Positions 37,241 through 49,529 of a DNA stretch of 64,000 bases are shown in pieces. How positions within the stretch are numbered: position 1 is the first letter of the stretch; each line of letters opens with the position of its first letter. This DNA is from Agelas oroides (taxonomy: Eukaryota > Porifera > Demospongiae > Agelasida > Agelasidae). The stretch is taken from NCBI GenBank assembly GCA_949130485.1, contig OX422204.1, forward strand, positions 4,774,015 through 4,838,014. The letters are read 5' to 3'. Under the pieces are notes generated by a model that saw only the letters and a program-made list of their open reading frames with translations, was not told where the DNA came from and made no database searches. Made by a program: the position numbers and the translations under genes.

Positions 37241-37315
37241 AAGCTGGACTCTGGACTCTGGACTGGACTCGTGGACTGGACTATGGACTGGACTATGGAC
37301 TGAGTTTTGGACTGA
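37241..37315. repeat. GGACT/GGACTATGGACT simple repeat
   Basis: Irregular tandem copies of CTGGACTGGACTATGGA. A similar GGACTGGACTGGTGGACT tract occurs at 46769-46815. Confidence 0.85.
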
Positions 37316-37969
37316 GGCGCTTGATGTTACCTGATGAAATAGCTAAAACTGTTGTTTAAAGTGCCCCGGACATTGGCAAAGGCATCTTAGACCATGTGAC
37401 AATATCAATATATGCATGCAGCAAGAGAGTGGCTATATATGTGGATCAGCATTGCAAGGTCCGTTGGTACGTCTACTTTGGCCAAGGCACATTTGACATT
37501 GATGTCATGCAACAACAGAGTGGCTGTGGGTGTGGCTCAGGCCCAAGACATTTGCTCAAGAGCATTGTAGGTTATGGTTGTAAACACACAACAGCATTCT
37601 TATAGCTATCTTGAAGGTGGTCATGATTGGTTCATTGCTGCACAGTTTAGCCTCACCATCAGCCCATAGAAATCAACCCATGTCCTCAGAGATTGTGACA
37701 AATGTTTGTACTACCTCTGCCCTCGTAAAATACCAAGGATACTCATGCATGTTTATACTCACTCTACCCTCTTGAACCATTCTTGGAACAGAACCCAAGT
37801 CTCAGCTAACCGGTTGTCAATTCAAAAGCACATTTACATTATGCAGGACTTTAGGACAAGCAATCAGTGCAACATGTTTTGTGAACGTTTATGTGAACAC
37901 AACTTCTACTCGTTCCTAGATTGAGTTTCCAACTTGCAGTCTGGGAACGAAACATACTCCACCGTGGCC

Positions 37970-40503
37970 ATGGCGGAACCACTCCCGAAGAAGCCGAGAT
38001 GCAGTTTGCTACCGGACTTGGAATCGATGGCTGCCCAGCGAAGTTCCGACAAGCAGGCGATCGGCGTTGTGAAGAAGAAGCATGAGGAAATGAAGCGTGT
38101 TAATCTGGATGTCATGAGCCGGAAGAGATTGGAGGAATTGGATGATGAAGTTAAAATGTCTTGGCTGATAGCTAAGAAGCTACAGGGTGATGGCTTGTCT
38201 CAAGGTGAAGGTTGCCATGAAAACAGCTTCAGCATCACTAACGGAAGGGCAGGCCTGCAAGTATGTATGCAGCATGGTTGAGGATGAAGTAACAAGAGGT
38301 GATGCAGCGGCTTAAGTTCCTGTTAAACTATTGTGCAAGTTCTATATTGGAACAAGTCGAATCATGTTAGAATGGAAAGAAGGGTGTTGGGGCCTCCAGC
38401 CATAAAGTGTTACGGTTGCAGTAGGAGGCTTGTGTCCTACCTCACTACAAATGTGAAGCTCTACACATGTGAGGGTGTGAAAGGAAGGGAAAAAGTTGCT
38501 TTGCAGTGTTTGCAAAGAATGCAATTTGATCTACAGTCCAACACAATTTGGCAACAAACACACACTTGGATTTCAAGCAGCAACCAGTTGTTGAAGTCAC
38601 TGACGCAGTTTATTTTGAGAGGAATTTGCTGGAATGGCAGTTCTGTCTGGCGTAAGTATACAGACTAAAGCCGACAAAGATCCAGGGTTGGTTTATGCAT
38701 GCTTGGTTGATCAAAGAGCAAGTGACCGTTACGTTAATCCTATTGTGAGTATCTGGCATTGACAAGGCAACTTGCTTATCACATCAGTCACTTACTGTGA
38801 TTATTCTATAATAGAACAGTAGGAAATCAAATCTCGCTTTTTTCAAGAGTTATGATATTTCTCTCGAAAATATGCCCACCTCACACGCAGTTAGTGTAGC
38901 TACCCCTATAGCTCTCTTGTCATGCACTTGCTTATGCAATAACAGCCTGCTTTCATTTGTTAGTCCCTCCTCTCGCACAGTAGTGCTTTGTTTGGTGCTT
39001 CTTGCTTAACATAACAGCATGTACTACAGCATAAATAATGACATACTTTCGAGAGAAAAGTACCCTTTGCAATAACTTCATTCAAAAAAGGAGGCTTATT
39101 TTCAAGGGTGGGCCTATTTTTGGGAGATTACGATACTAATGTTTTTACACACCGTAAAATATGCCTCAACAGCTGCATTAACCATTAAGGTAGGCACTAG
39201 ACTAATGTTGACTCAAACCTAGCTAAATTGTTTGTGTGGAAACTTGTAGCTACCTTCATATAGCTAGGGTTATGCCTACAGTGCCATGGTGATGGTTCTG
39301 CCAACTCTGACCTACTCTGCTCTTATTTTGTAGCAACCACTCATGGGTTTCTTTCCAGGGATTTGCAGAGGCATACAATGATACCTTCATGTTACCCAAG
39401 GAAACAGGTAAGGTTTATGTACATTTCAGAAATGTGGATCGATATGACTTAGTTTTTTTGTTGCTGGTTTCAATGCAGAACTGAGTCCAAAAGTGGTTGC
39501 AACGGCGTTTTGGAGAGGGGAAGTAGAGAGTGAGCTTCGAAGAGTTGGGATGTGTGATTTCAAATTTAAGGCTGACACTGACTATGACAGGTGTATGTCA
39601 GTGATTGCACTGATGACTGCAAGAAGAGAGGTTAGTAAAAATAATATCATGTACACCCTTTCATTTGATTGTATTGTTTACTAGTCTAAACTGCATCCAA
39701 GATGCTCCCAAGTTACACGAGAGTTTAGTGCTACAGGTAGTGACTGCTTAGCTAGAAGGCTGCCACATAGGGTTCAAGGGTGGTGCCAAACACGGTCGAC
39801 CATGAAGAGAAGTAAGACATGCTTTCACACAATAGTAAGGTGGCGTCAACACTAGTGTCAAGCCTGGGAACAAGGCTAGGTGTCACTAGCACAAAATCAC
39901 TGCCTATGCTAACAAACGCAGGAATAAACAGTAACATCACTTTGTTGCTAAACAGCATATGATTCAAGCAAGACCACATGACCATGACACCACTCAGTTC
40001 TCATCAGCACCTGTATTCAATTGAACCCTTTATTACATGTTGAGGTGTTCAGTGTAATATATGGTATTTGTGTTTGGTATTCAGCTGCAGTGCACAGCAG
40101 GGAGCTTGTGGTTATAGGGGCCATTGCAGCCCTTGATCTAATTAAATTCCGTATATTGTATCCTGTAACCATAAACTCTGAAATTGACAGTTCACACTTA
40201 CCAGGAGTTAGCTGTGGGTTACAGATGGGCTGTGGAAGTTGAACTTTTCCCACTGCATGTACCAAGTCCAGGTGCGCCCTTTATTTTTTCTTCGATTATT
40301 TCTGATTGAGAAGAGTGCCTAAATCTACAGCACACAGTGGAAGGTTTGCCAGTGTTGAATCTCCCAGATGTATGTACCGAACCCCCTCCCCTGCTCATGG
40401 TCAGGCCTTCTGTCATGAGCATTATGAGTTCCTACAGCAACAAGCTCCAGATGTTCCCACTGGTTTGCGTGACTTCCTGAGGTTCTGTGGAGCTCTAAAT
40501 GAT
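37970..40503 (+). pseudogene. KDZ-type transposase gene, 5' exons, decayed
   Basis: Exon 1 (37970-38260) starts MAEPLPKKPRCSLLPD and ends before gtatgt. Exon 2 (about 38336-38647) encodes RRVLGPPAIKCYGCSRRLVS and, after frameshifts, CVCKECNLIYSPTQFGNKHT and VYFERNLLEWQFCLA. This is the cysteine cluster (CxC type) associated with Kyakuja-Dileera-Zisupton transposases. Exons 39334-39407 (NHSWVSFQGFAEAYNDTF) and 39479-39630 (VVATAFWRGEVESELRRVG) follow in phase. A C/H-rich stretch at 40306-40503 (GQAFCHEHYEFLQQQ) precedes a gtaagt donor. At least two frameshifts lie in exon 2. The catalytic domain is missing, and minisatellite follows. Confidence 0.7.
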
Positions 40504-40797
40504 GGTAAGTACTTGATTGTAAAAGTGTACAGTGGTTTTTTGTACTTGTTCTTAGTATTGTAGCTTTGCTTGTCTCTTTTGTTTGGCTTTCTTGTTCTAA
40601 ATGTCTGTTGATTAATCTCTGTTTACCCTGTCTGAGTGATTGATTTATGTCTCATCATACACTTTGTTTACAAGAATGGTTTGTTCAACTAAATCAGAGA
40701 GTGCTCAAAGAAAGGAATTAGTATTATGGACACTGCACACCCAAGGGGGGGTGGCTAGCCACCCAATCCACCCCCCCGGATCAGCCCCTGCTACTGT

Positions 40798-41228
40798 CTC
40801 TACAGTCTCCACTGTCACCACTGTCTACTGTCACTACTGTCTCCACTGTCACTACTGTCACTACTGTCACTACTGTCACTACTGTCACTACTGTCACTAC
40901 TGTCACTACTGTCACAACTGTCACTACTGTCACTACTGTCTCTACAGTTTCCACTGTCACCACTGTCTACTGTCACTACTGTCTCCACTGTCACTACTGT
41001 CACTACTGTCTCCACTGTCACTACTGTCTCCACTGTCTCAACTGTCACTACTGTCACTACTGTCACTACTGTCACTACTGTCACTGCTGTCTCCACTGTC
41101 ACCACTGTCACTGCTGTCACTACTGTCTCCACTGTCACTACTGTCTCCACTGTAATTACTGTCACTACTGTCTCCACTGTCACTACTGTCTCCACTGTAA
41201 TTACTGTCACTACTGTCACTACTGAGCA
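40798..41228. repeat. 9-bp minisatellite, block 1
   Basis: Tandem TCACTACTG and TCTCCACTG units run for 430 bp, about 48 copies, in pyrimidine-richer orientation on the plus strand. It is open in several frames, but I regard that as non-coding. Confidence 0.95.
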
Positions 41229-41364
41229 AGTAGCAAATTGCATTTATAATGCCCACAAGCAGGACTGTACCTATTTTTTTTCTGTCGAGGGGCTATGTTA
41301 TTAGCTGAAGTAGAGACTATGGGCAACTGGAAAACACGGGATCAATGGAAATGAGAATGTGATG

Positions 41365-43880
41365 CCAAAAAAAGTGACAGTAGAGACAGTGGAGACAGTA
41401 GTGACAGTGACAGTAGTGACAGAAGTTACATTGGAGACAGCAGTGATGAGTGACAGTGGAGACAGCAGAGACGGTAGTGACAGTGGAGACAGTAGTGACA
41501 GTGGAGAGTATAACGACAGTAGTGACACTGGAGACAGTAGTGACAGTAGTGACAGTAGTGACAGTGGAGACAGTACTGACAGTAGTGACAGTAGTGACAG
41601 AAGTGACATTGGACACAGCAGTGATGAGTGACAGTGGAGACAGCGGAGACAGTAGTGACAGTGGAGACAGTAGTGACAGTGGAGACAATAGTGACAGTAG
41701 TGACAGTAGTGACAGTAGTGACAGCAGAGACAGTAGTGACAAGTGACAGTGGAGACTGCGGAGACAGTAGTGACAGTAGTGACAAGTGACAGTTGTGATA
41801 GTGGAAACAGTATAGTGACAGCGGTGACAGTAGTGACAGTGGAGACAATATTGACGGTAGTGACAGTAGTGACAGAAGTGACAGTAGTGACAGTGGAGAC
41901 AGCAGTGACAGTAGTGACAGTAGTGACAGTAATGACAGTGGATACAGTATATAGTGACGAGTGACAGTGGAGACAGTAGTGATAGTAGTGACAGTAGTGA
42001 CAGCAGTGACAGTGGAGACAGTAGTGACAGTAGTGACAGTGGAGACAGTAAAGACAGTGGTGACAGTAGTGACAGTAGTGACAGTAGTGACAGTAGTGAC
42101 AGTGGAGACAGTAGGGACAGTGGTGACAGTAGTGACAGTAGTGACAGTGGAGACAGTAGTGACAGTAGTAACAGCAGAGACAGTAGTGACGAGTGACGGA
42201 GACTGCGGAGACAGTAGTGACGAGTGACAGTGGAGACTGCGGAGACAGTAGTGACAGTAGTGACAAGTGACAGTTGTGATAGTGGAAACAGTATAGTGAC
42301 AGTGGAGACAATATTGACGGTAGTGACAGTAGTGACAGAAGTGACAGTAGTGACAGTAGTGACAGCAGAGACAGTAGTGACAGCAGAGACAGTAGTGACG
42401 AGTGACAGTGGAGACTGTGGAGACAGTTGTGACAGTAGTGACAAGTGACAGTTGTGATAGTGGAAACAGTATAGTGACAGTAGTGACAGTGGAGACAGTA
42501 GGGACAGTGGTGACAGTAGGACAGTAGTGACAGTGGAGACAGTATAGTGACAGTAGTGACAGTAGTGACAGCAGAGACAGCAGAGACAGTGACGAGTGAC
42601 AGTGGAGACTGCGGAGACAGTAGTGACAGTGGAGACAATATTGACGGTAGTGACAGTAGTGACAGAAGTGACAGTAGTGACAGTAGTGACAGCAGAGACA
42701 GTAGTGACAGCAGAGACAGTAGTGACGAGTGACAGTGGAGACTGTGGAGACAGTTGTGACAGTAGTGACAAGTGACAGTTGTGATAGTGGAAACAGTATA
42801 GTGACAGTAGTGACAGTGGAGACAGTAGGGACAGTGGTGACAGTAGGACAGTAGTGACAGTGGAGACAGTATAGTGACAGTAGTGACAGTAGTGACAGCA
42901 GAGACAGTAGTGACGAGTGACAGTGGAGACTGCGGAGACAGTAGTGACATTAGTGACAAGTGACAGTTGTGATAGTGGAAACAGTGTAGTGACAGTAGTG
43001 ACAGTAGTGACAGTGGAGACAATATTGACGGTAGTGACAGTAGTGACAGTAGTGACAGTAGTGACAGTGGAGACAGTAGTGACAGTAGTGACAGTGGATA
43101 CAGTAATGACGAGTGACAGTGGAGACAGTAGTGAGAGTGGAGACAGTAGTGACAGTAGTGACAGTGGAGACAATAGTGACAGTAGTGACAGCAGAGACAG
43201 TAGTGACAGTAGTGACAGCAGAGACAGTAGTGACGAGTGACAGTGGAGACTGCGGAGACAGTAGTGACAGTAGTGACAAGTGACAGTTGCGATAGTGGAA
43301 ACAGTATAGTGACAGCGGTGACAGTAGTGACAGTGGAGACAATATGACGGTAGTGACAGTAGTGACAGAAGTGACAGTAGTGACAGTGGAGACAGTAGTG
43401 ACAGTAGTGACAGCAGAGATAGTAGTGACGAGTGATAGTGGAGACTGTGGAGACAGTTGTGACAGTAGTGACAAGTGACAGTTGTGAAAGTGGAAACAGT
43501 ATAGTGACAGTAGTGACAGTAGTGACAGTGGAGACAGTAGGGACAGTGGTGACAGTAGGACAGTAGTGACAGTGGAGACAGTATAGTGACAGTAGTGACA
43601 GTAGTGACAGCAGAGACAGCAGAGACAGTGACGAGTGACAGTGGAGACTGCGGAGACAGTAGTGACATTAGTGACAAGTGACAGTTGTGATGGTGGAAAC
43701 AGTATAGTGACAGTAGTGACAGTGGAGACAATATTGACAGTGGAGACAGTAGTGACAGTAGTGACAGTAGTGACAGTGGAGACAGTAGTGACAGTGGAGA
43801 CAATATTGACAGTAGTGACAGTAGTGACAGTGGAGACAGTAGTGACAGTGGTGACAGTAGTCACAGTAGTGATAGTAGTG
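41365..43880. repeat. 9-bp minisatellite, block 2, inverted, with higher-order units
   Basis: About 2.5 kb of GTGACAGTA and GTGGAGACA units are in inverse orientation to block 1. Landmark variants GTGACAAGTGACAGTTGTGA and GGAGACTGCGGAGACAG recur at irregular intervals of roughly 180-480 bp (near 41783, 42262, 42768, 42956, 43277, 43463, 43674), giving higher-order units of mixed length. Confidence 0.95.
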
Positions 43881-43978
43881 TTGGTATTTAGAGTAGTATA
43901 AAGTTATAATACAACTTAGCACTATGAATAATTATAATTCGTGCTTGCAATACGATGTACCTGCCGGAAAAACTGCTT

Positions 43979-44720
43979 CCGGAGTCGCTGTGAGGGGTGA
44001 CGGTGGTGTAGCTGGTGAAGGGAGAGTTGTTGGTATACCAAAGTTTCATTCGCGGGGTAAGTGCACCATGACATTAACGAATATCAATTCAGATTGGATG
44101 TCCAACGCTTCCTCTGGCCTGTGAATTGTTTATTAATTTATTAACGAGCAAAGTAACCGCACCCTCACGGGAGGTTAGTGCTGCAGGTTTACCTTGGCTC
44201 GAACACTTTAGAGTTCAGTGCTATACGTAGGTTAAATCTTTGTTAGCAGGCTTTAGGGAAGAAAGTTCACAGCTACTTAGCCACAAGACCTGAAGTTGAA
44301 GGTTTTAGAGATCAGGGTTTTGTGCTGCAAATTTACCTGGAGTAGAAAGCCTTAGAGTTCAGAGTTTTGTGGCTTCTTAAAAAAGCATTACCCTCAAGGG
44401 AGAAGCCAGACATCAGTTTATCAATCGTGAATAGCGAGGCACGCCTTCGCCTGCATGCTTCATACTCGCGCGTTAAGCGCATAATATTGGCCCAAAGCAC
44501 GCGGTAGCGCGCTCAATACACGCAATGATTTTATACGTAGTATATTGAACGTGTGACGTCACGTAAGCGCTTCGGGAGTCGCTGTGAGGGGTGACGGCGG
44601 TGTAGCTGGCGAAGGGAGAGTTGTTGGTATACCAAAGTTTCATTCGCGGGGTAAGTGCACCATCCATTAACGAATATCAACTCAGATTGAATGTCCAACG
44701 CTTCCTCTGGCCTGTGTATT
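43979..44720. repeat. family D copy 2, about 594-bp tandem unit
   Basis: A 145-bp segment (GGAGTCGCTGTGAGGGGTGA through TGGATGTCCAACGCTTCCTC) occurs at 43979 and again at 44573 in direct orientation, nearly identical. It is the inverse of the repeat at 23700-24560 and begins about 100 bp after the minisatellite. Confidence 0.8.
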
Positions 44721-44763
44721 ATTTATTTATTCATTTGTTGAATTATTTATTTAATTATTTATT

Positions 44764-44900
44764 TATTTACGCGGGTCCTTTAAGTTACATCTTGGGGTGT
44801 AATTAATTAATTTATCTATTTACGCGGGTCCTTGACGTTGCATCTTGTGGTGTAATTTACGCAGGTCCTTTAAGTTGCATCTTGGGGTGTTACTTTGTTC
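44764..44900. repeat. short tandem repeat with CATCTTGGGGTGT
   Basis: Three copies of an approximately 45-60 bp unit carry CGCGGGTCCTTTAAGTT and GCATCTTGGGGTGT. The same motif occurs inverted at 22890-23035. Confidence 0.8.
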
Positions 44901-45695
44901 AGACCACTGTTCAACAACGATATCTCGCAAACGGTTTAAGTACTCACCGTCATTTTAGCACGAAACTGATGCTTATCACAGCGCGGAGCTCTACGACTAC
45001 TCAGCGTCTTCATAGCTTCAAATTGACGGTCAACAAAAGCCATTCACAACACTGAGACTGCTTAGGACGCCAGTTTCTAAGTGTGTACGCATGCGCACAC
45101 GAAGTCTTGTTCCCAGACCAAAGACCACGGTCATTGGTCTGGAAGCGAGACTAGTACACAAGCGAAATCGCGGGCAATACGCATGTCTGTCACTGTCTTT
45201 TCCCCCCCGCCGGCATTGGGCAAGGCTTATGAACACCACGTAGATAAGGCGCTGCATTCAGCTGCCTACTTGTAGCCACACTAAAAATAGCCTACTCACA
45301 GCTTTATTGAACTGTAAAGCGAGGATGGTCACTTGTCAGTATGATAGTAGTTTCTGGCTGCAGCTGGTCAGTCGTCATGTGATTGACAACTGAAATTGGT
45401 TTCACAAAGTTTGGTAGGGAGAGTGGTTGGCCCTTCATCAGGTTCTAGCTGGCTGTATTACACAATTATTACATGCCTGGAACCACTACTAAACTGTCAA
45501 CGCCGTTTCTGTTCTGGTGTTGTGATTACACTTGAAATAGGCTTGGGTCTAACTGTAACTGAGATTAACATCAAAAAAGTACAGAAACAAGACTTAGCTA
45601 AAACATTAAAAAACGTACAAAGATGTAGGAATGGCATGCCAAAAAGTGTGCAAACAAGGTAGGGATAATGCATGAAAGCAAAGGGCCGTCTACAA

Positions 45696-46759
45696 CTCAG
45701 TGCAGTTAAGGCTGGCTCAGTTTTTTTTTGCGAATCTGTACAAGTGTGCGCACGCCTCTACGCGCGCCTCTGCGTTTATCTAATTACCTAACCACTTAAT
45801 TCAATTATATTTGCAATTAGTGTAGAAGCCTTAGGTGTTGGTTCTGTGTTTGCCGCGTAGATCGTGCGAAGTAGGCTGTGTAACGTATCAGTGTAAGCTG
45901 TGGCGTCGCCATAGCTAGCTTCAGCGAGTGTCTCGTGTGTAAATCTAAATGCCTGGAGTACAGTGAAAAGGATGACATGCACGTGGCGGTAGCTATTTTT
46001 TTTGTGCTACTATCTATATGCTAGCGATGGTACAGAGTCCAACTACTATCCTGTAACAGGTCTGACAGCCTGAAGATCGACGAGCTGACCTCGTACCCTC
46101 TCTCTCGGCTTGATCCAGCACTGAATTTCCTGAAGTGGACCTAAGAGCTCGCTAATAGTTCACTATTGGCGTACTCAGGCAGCTTTAGGCATAATTAGAT
46201 TCATATGCGAGACGCACAGAGCCGGCTGGTAGTGAACAGTGCAACTATGTGTCATTTTGCGGAAGGTAGAATAAAGCTATTTTGAGCTGAAATTTTCAAA
46301 AATTTCTCTGCAGTAGTTGTTGTACTAGAATCCGGTTGGAAACAGCGCATAGATAAATCGCACAAGCGAAGGTAAGTGGTAATGCGCAAGTGTTTGTCCG
46401 TTTTAGCCTAAAAATCGGCACTTTTCGGCTTTTATTTAGTTTATGAAAGGTGCTGTACCCAGTTTCCAGGCACATTCGTGTTCTTCAGATGGTAAGCTTT
46501 CCCACGGTGCCAAAATTGCTGCAATTTACTTGGGTTTACAATCCGCAAACGGTGTGCAATAATTATTGTTTTGTTTACAGTGGGCGGGTTGTTGCCATGG
46601 AAACGGAGTGTTTGCGGTTACTCTTTGGGGTATGTAGGACACAAACATTACCTTTGCTAGACCGAGGGGTGTAGTTGTTAGCAATCAGAATGGCAAAACA
46701 CCATGCATGCACACTTTTTGAACAAGAAAAAAAGTTGAGCCAGCCTTAACCTCACTGAG
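45696..46759. mobile_element. family A inverted-repeat element, copy 3
   Basis: The left end CTCAGTGCAGTTAAGGCTGG CTCA plus a T-run is mirrored at the right by an A-run plus TGAGCCAGCCTTAACCTCAC TGAG. AA flanks both sides. The interior shares no obvious coding sequence. Confidence 0.75.
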
Positions 46760-46768
46760 AATCACTGG

Positions 46769-46815
46769 GACTGGACTACACTGTAGTGGACTGGACTGGT
46801 GGACTGGACTGGTGA
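46769..46815. repeat. GGACTGGACT simple repeat
   Basis: GGACTGGACTACACTG and GTGGACTGGACTGGTGGACT form a short tandem tract just outside family A copy 3. Confidence 0.8.
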
Positions 46816-47309
46816 ACTGACAATAAAAATCATTTTTATGCTTTCCAATGACACTCACTCACCTGTGGTGTTGTGTGGAAGCCCTGCAGCTTTGTTTCTA
46901 GCTACATACATGGTCCCAGTGCAAATAAATCACTACGCCTACAGTATTCGTGATGATATTTGTACCCAATGTGTAATGGATTTCTCCCCTATGATGTAGT
47001 GTAGACAATTGCAACCCGACTTCAGTTCCTAGGACTTCAGATGAGGTTTGGTAGTTTGGTAAATGTTTTAGTTGTCATTATACCATACTGTACATTGTAA
47101 CACTTAAAGTGTATAATATATACAATAAGCAATCTGAGCGCATGCTTGGTGTAATACTTGTTCCTTTGTACAAGTATCACCTACACTACCAAATGTCAGT
47201 CGTCCTGTGAGGACCAACAGCATGTTGCTTCCTCAAATCTTTAACTAACCGTTAGTTTACTTTTGTTCCTCCCCTATCCTGTTATTGGTGCTACGTTTCC
47301 TTTCATGTA

Positions 47310-47700
47310 CACAAAAGTATCACTGTTTGCTGAAGTCATATATCAATCCTAAACCAATGTGAAATACAATCCCTGCACCACTTGATATTGGATCATCAAC
47401 ATAAGGTCTTGGGTTCACACCATAAGATATCTTTTTCCTTCAACTATAAAGTTTGAGATATTAGAACCAACCTTGATCAATGGATTAAGAAACAGAACCC
47501 ACACGTTACTGCCACGACATTCCCAACTATCAATGGAACACTCCACTTCTCCCTGCATGTACTTCTCCAACAGTCTGTAGTTACTGTGGGTGATCACTGA
47601 ATCCTGAATACGTGAAGTATCCCATAGATTAATGCACAGCAGACCAATTTGAGTGCTATTGGTGATGAATAGGAGGCTCAGTTTGGCATTTAACCCTTCA
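47310..47700 (-). pseudogene. beta-helix-like surface-protein fragment
   Basis: The minus strand reads LLCINLWDTSRIQDSVITHS, NYRLLEKYMQGEVECSIDSW, and VWVLFLNPLIKVGSNISNFI. The same blocks, more decayed, occur at 59140-59340, and the downstream CCTGTTATTGGTGC block matches 58140. It is a detached piece of the family at 57401-59839. Confidence 0.5.
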
Positions 47701-47767
47701 GTTACATGCAGTGTGAAATATACCCCCCTGGCATGAAAGCCTCTGCCTACATCTATGTAGAGGGGTT

Positions 47768-48035
47768 GCTGGTGGCCTATTGGTTAAAGCACTGGACTGT
47801 GGATCGAAAGATCCAGGGTTCCAGTCCCACTAGGAGCAGAGATTTATAGATTTTAATATTCTCTTCTGGGTGCACTCAGCCCTGCCTCAAAAATTGAGTA
47901 GAAGGTTTTCCTTCGCGTCCTTCGGAGGGGACGTTAAGCTGTCGGTCTCGGGGAACCCCTTAAGTTAAAATTAGCCTAAGTGCTATTGGGGATTTCCTCG
48001 TTAACTGGGTAATCCCAGGGAAAGCATTAAAAAAA
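47768..48035 (+). mobile_element. tRNA-derived SINE
   Basis: The head has an A box (TGGCCTATTGG) and B box (GGTTCCAGTCC) in a cloverleaf-like GCTGGTGG...CCCACTAGGAGC. The body contains CCTTCGGAGGGGACGTTAAG, a block I remember from widespread invertebrate SINEs, and the tail is AAAAAAAA. No clear duplication was found. Confidence 0.8.
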
Positions 48036-48189
48036 ATACATAAACAGTATTAAACTTGACTGTGGAGTTCATGAGACAATCACAAAAGCAGTCTATAGAT
48101 TACTTAATGTATCTGTTTCCCAATGTTTATTACCGTAGCGTCCCGCAAATACGTCCTACCTCGCGTTTAGCGCAAACTCTTGCAGAGGT

Positions 48190-48710
48190 ATTTTTATGGT
48201 TCCTGTTAGGTACAGGCCGAATGCCGCATCCGGTGGGTGGAGCTATGGGCGTGACCTTGTGTCACTGCCGTGAAAGGGGATACACCTAGCCTCGTTCCCA
48301 GGCCTTCCCCGGCTCCAGTTTTTGATCGCTTGCAGTATGCAAAAACGGACATACTGCAAGCGATCAAAAACTGGAGCCAGGGAAGGCCTGGGAACGAGGC
48401 TAGATACACCCGCTTTGAAACGGTTACATCATCTCATTAAATATTCATAAGACAACTTCGCGCTGGTATTGGCATGGCTGTTGTACATTGACCTCGACTG
48501 CTGACTTTTGCTTGCTTGGCAAGGCACCCAGCCAACTGTTCTACAGCTCTTCCTAAGGTATTCAGTAGAGATTTACAAGTGTGCCAATGCATCAGAACTC
48601 ATAAGTTGATGTAAAACCTGGCAGGAGTCATGTGGGTTACATAAATTATGGCCTACTCTGGTTACATGTACGTGGACTCTCCATCCTGGGGCGACAGGCC
48701 TGTGTTGGAG
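48190..48710. repeat. left arm of a 4.5-kb inverted-repeat structure
   Basis: Excluding the hairpin inserted at 48287, this is the inverse of 52275-52675, from GGTTCCTGTTAGGTACAGGC through GGCAGGAGTCATGTG to CCATCCTGGGGCGACAGGC. The arms are diverged at about the ten-percent level by eye. Confidence 0.8.
48287..48402. mobile_element. 116-bp perfect-hairpin TAGCCTCG-family element (family B copy 3)
   Basis: Two 53-bp arms, TAGCCTCGTTCCCAGGCCTT onward, pair with one mismatch around a 10-base loop (CAAAAACGGA). GATACACC flanks both sides (48279-48286, 48403-48410). The inverted copy at about 52575 retains the empty site GGGGATACACCCGC. Confidence 0.95.
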
Positions 48711-49529
48711 TGGCATGTGTATTCTAAAAGTTGGTTGAAGACATTGATAACGTTTGCATCTCCACAACCAGGTTACTGAGATTTCACCCACTTGATACTT
48801 CAAAAACAACAACCTGTCATCTACATTTCGGTCATTTTTACCGTAGTACAAGCACCCAACTTTGTGAGACATATGCTAATGGTTAGCTGGGCACCTTGCC
48901 AAGTTTGTTGAGGTCAAAATGCACTGCAGCACTCAAACCTGCCAGACAAAATCCGCTATGAAAAAGACTGGGTTCTAGCCACCAACTGTGCTGATGAAAA
49001 CACTCAGCCACTGCCTGGAAACAACTTAGTGTCCTGACTGATGAATGTACGTTCTAAACAAACTACACTGTCAAAGTGGACATGATGATACACCAAAGGG
49101 TTGAGCACTTGTACTATGGTAAATGCCTCCCCATCCAGCCTGGATAGTTACTTGTATGCACAGAAAACGTACCAATACAGCGCCACTAGAAGAAAGTTGA
49201 GGAGTGTCAGGCTGTTGGGTAAAACGCGTGGGGAAACTGACTTTTAGACCTACATTTTACCAGTCAGGAAAATGCTCTTGTCAAACTTAAAACAGTTAGC
49301 TACCCTGCAAGATAGGTACTTCAAACCCATGTGCATGATCACAACTATATACAGCTAATCTACTCGAATTTAGTCCGGGAACAAGAACACACATAAGATG
49401 AGCATAAATAGCACCAAGTTGGGCAAGTCGGCTGAAAAAAAAATCCGGCCATGGTCTGACCAGCCATAACAGTTCCAGTGCCCACATTATAATATAGCAC
49501 TGCATAACAAAGGATAACTTTAGGTACGC

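Noticed and set aside
40798-43880. Could the regular array be a CRISPR?
   Set aside because: Units are 9 bp with no spacers and no cas genes, in a eukaryotic context.
40640-43922. Very long open frames (up to about 830 codons) of alternating Ser/Leu/Val/Thr/Cys/His or Asp/Ser.
   Set aside because: They are frames of a 9-bp repeat, which stays open in several frames on both strands because the unit length is a multiple of three. There is no start context, splicing or domain.
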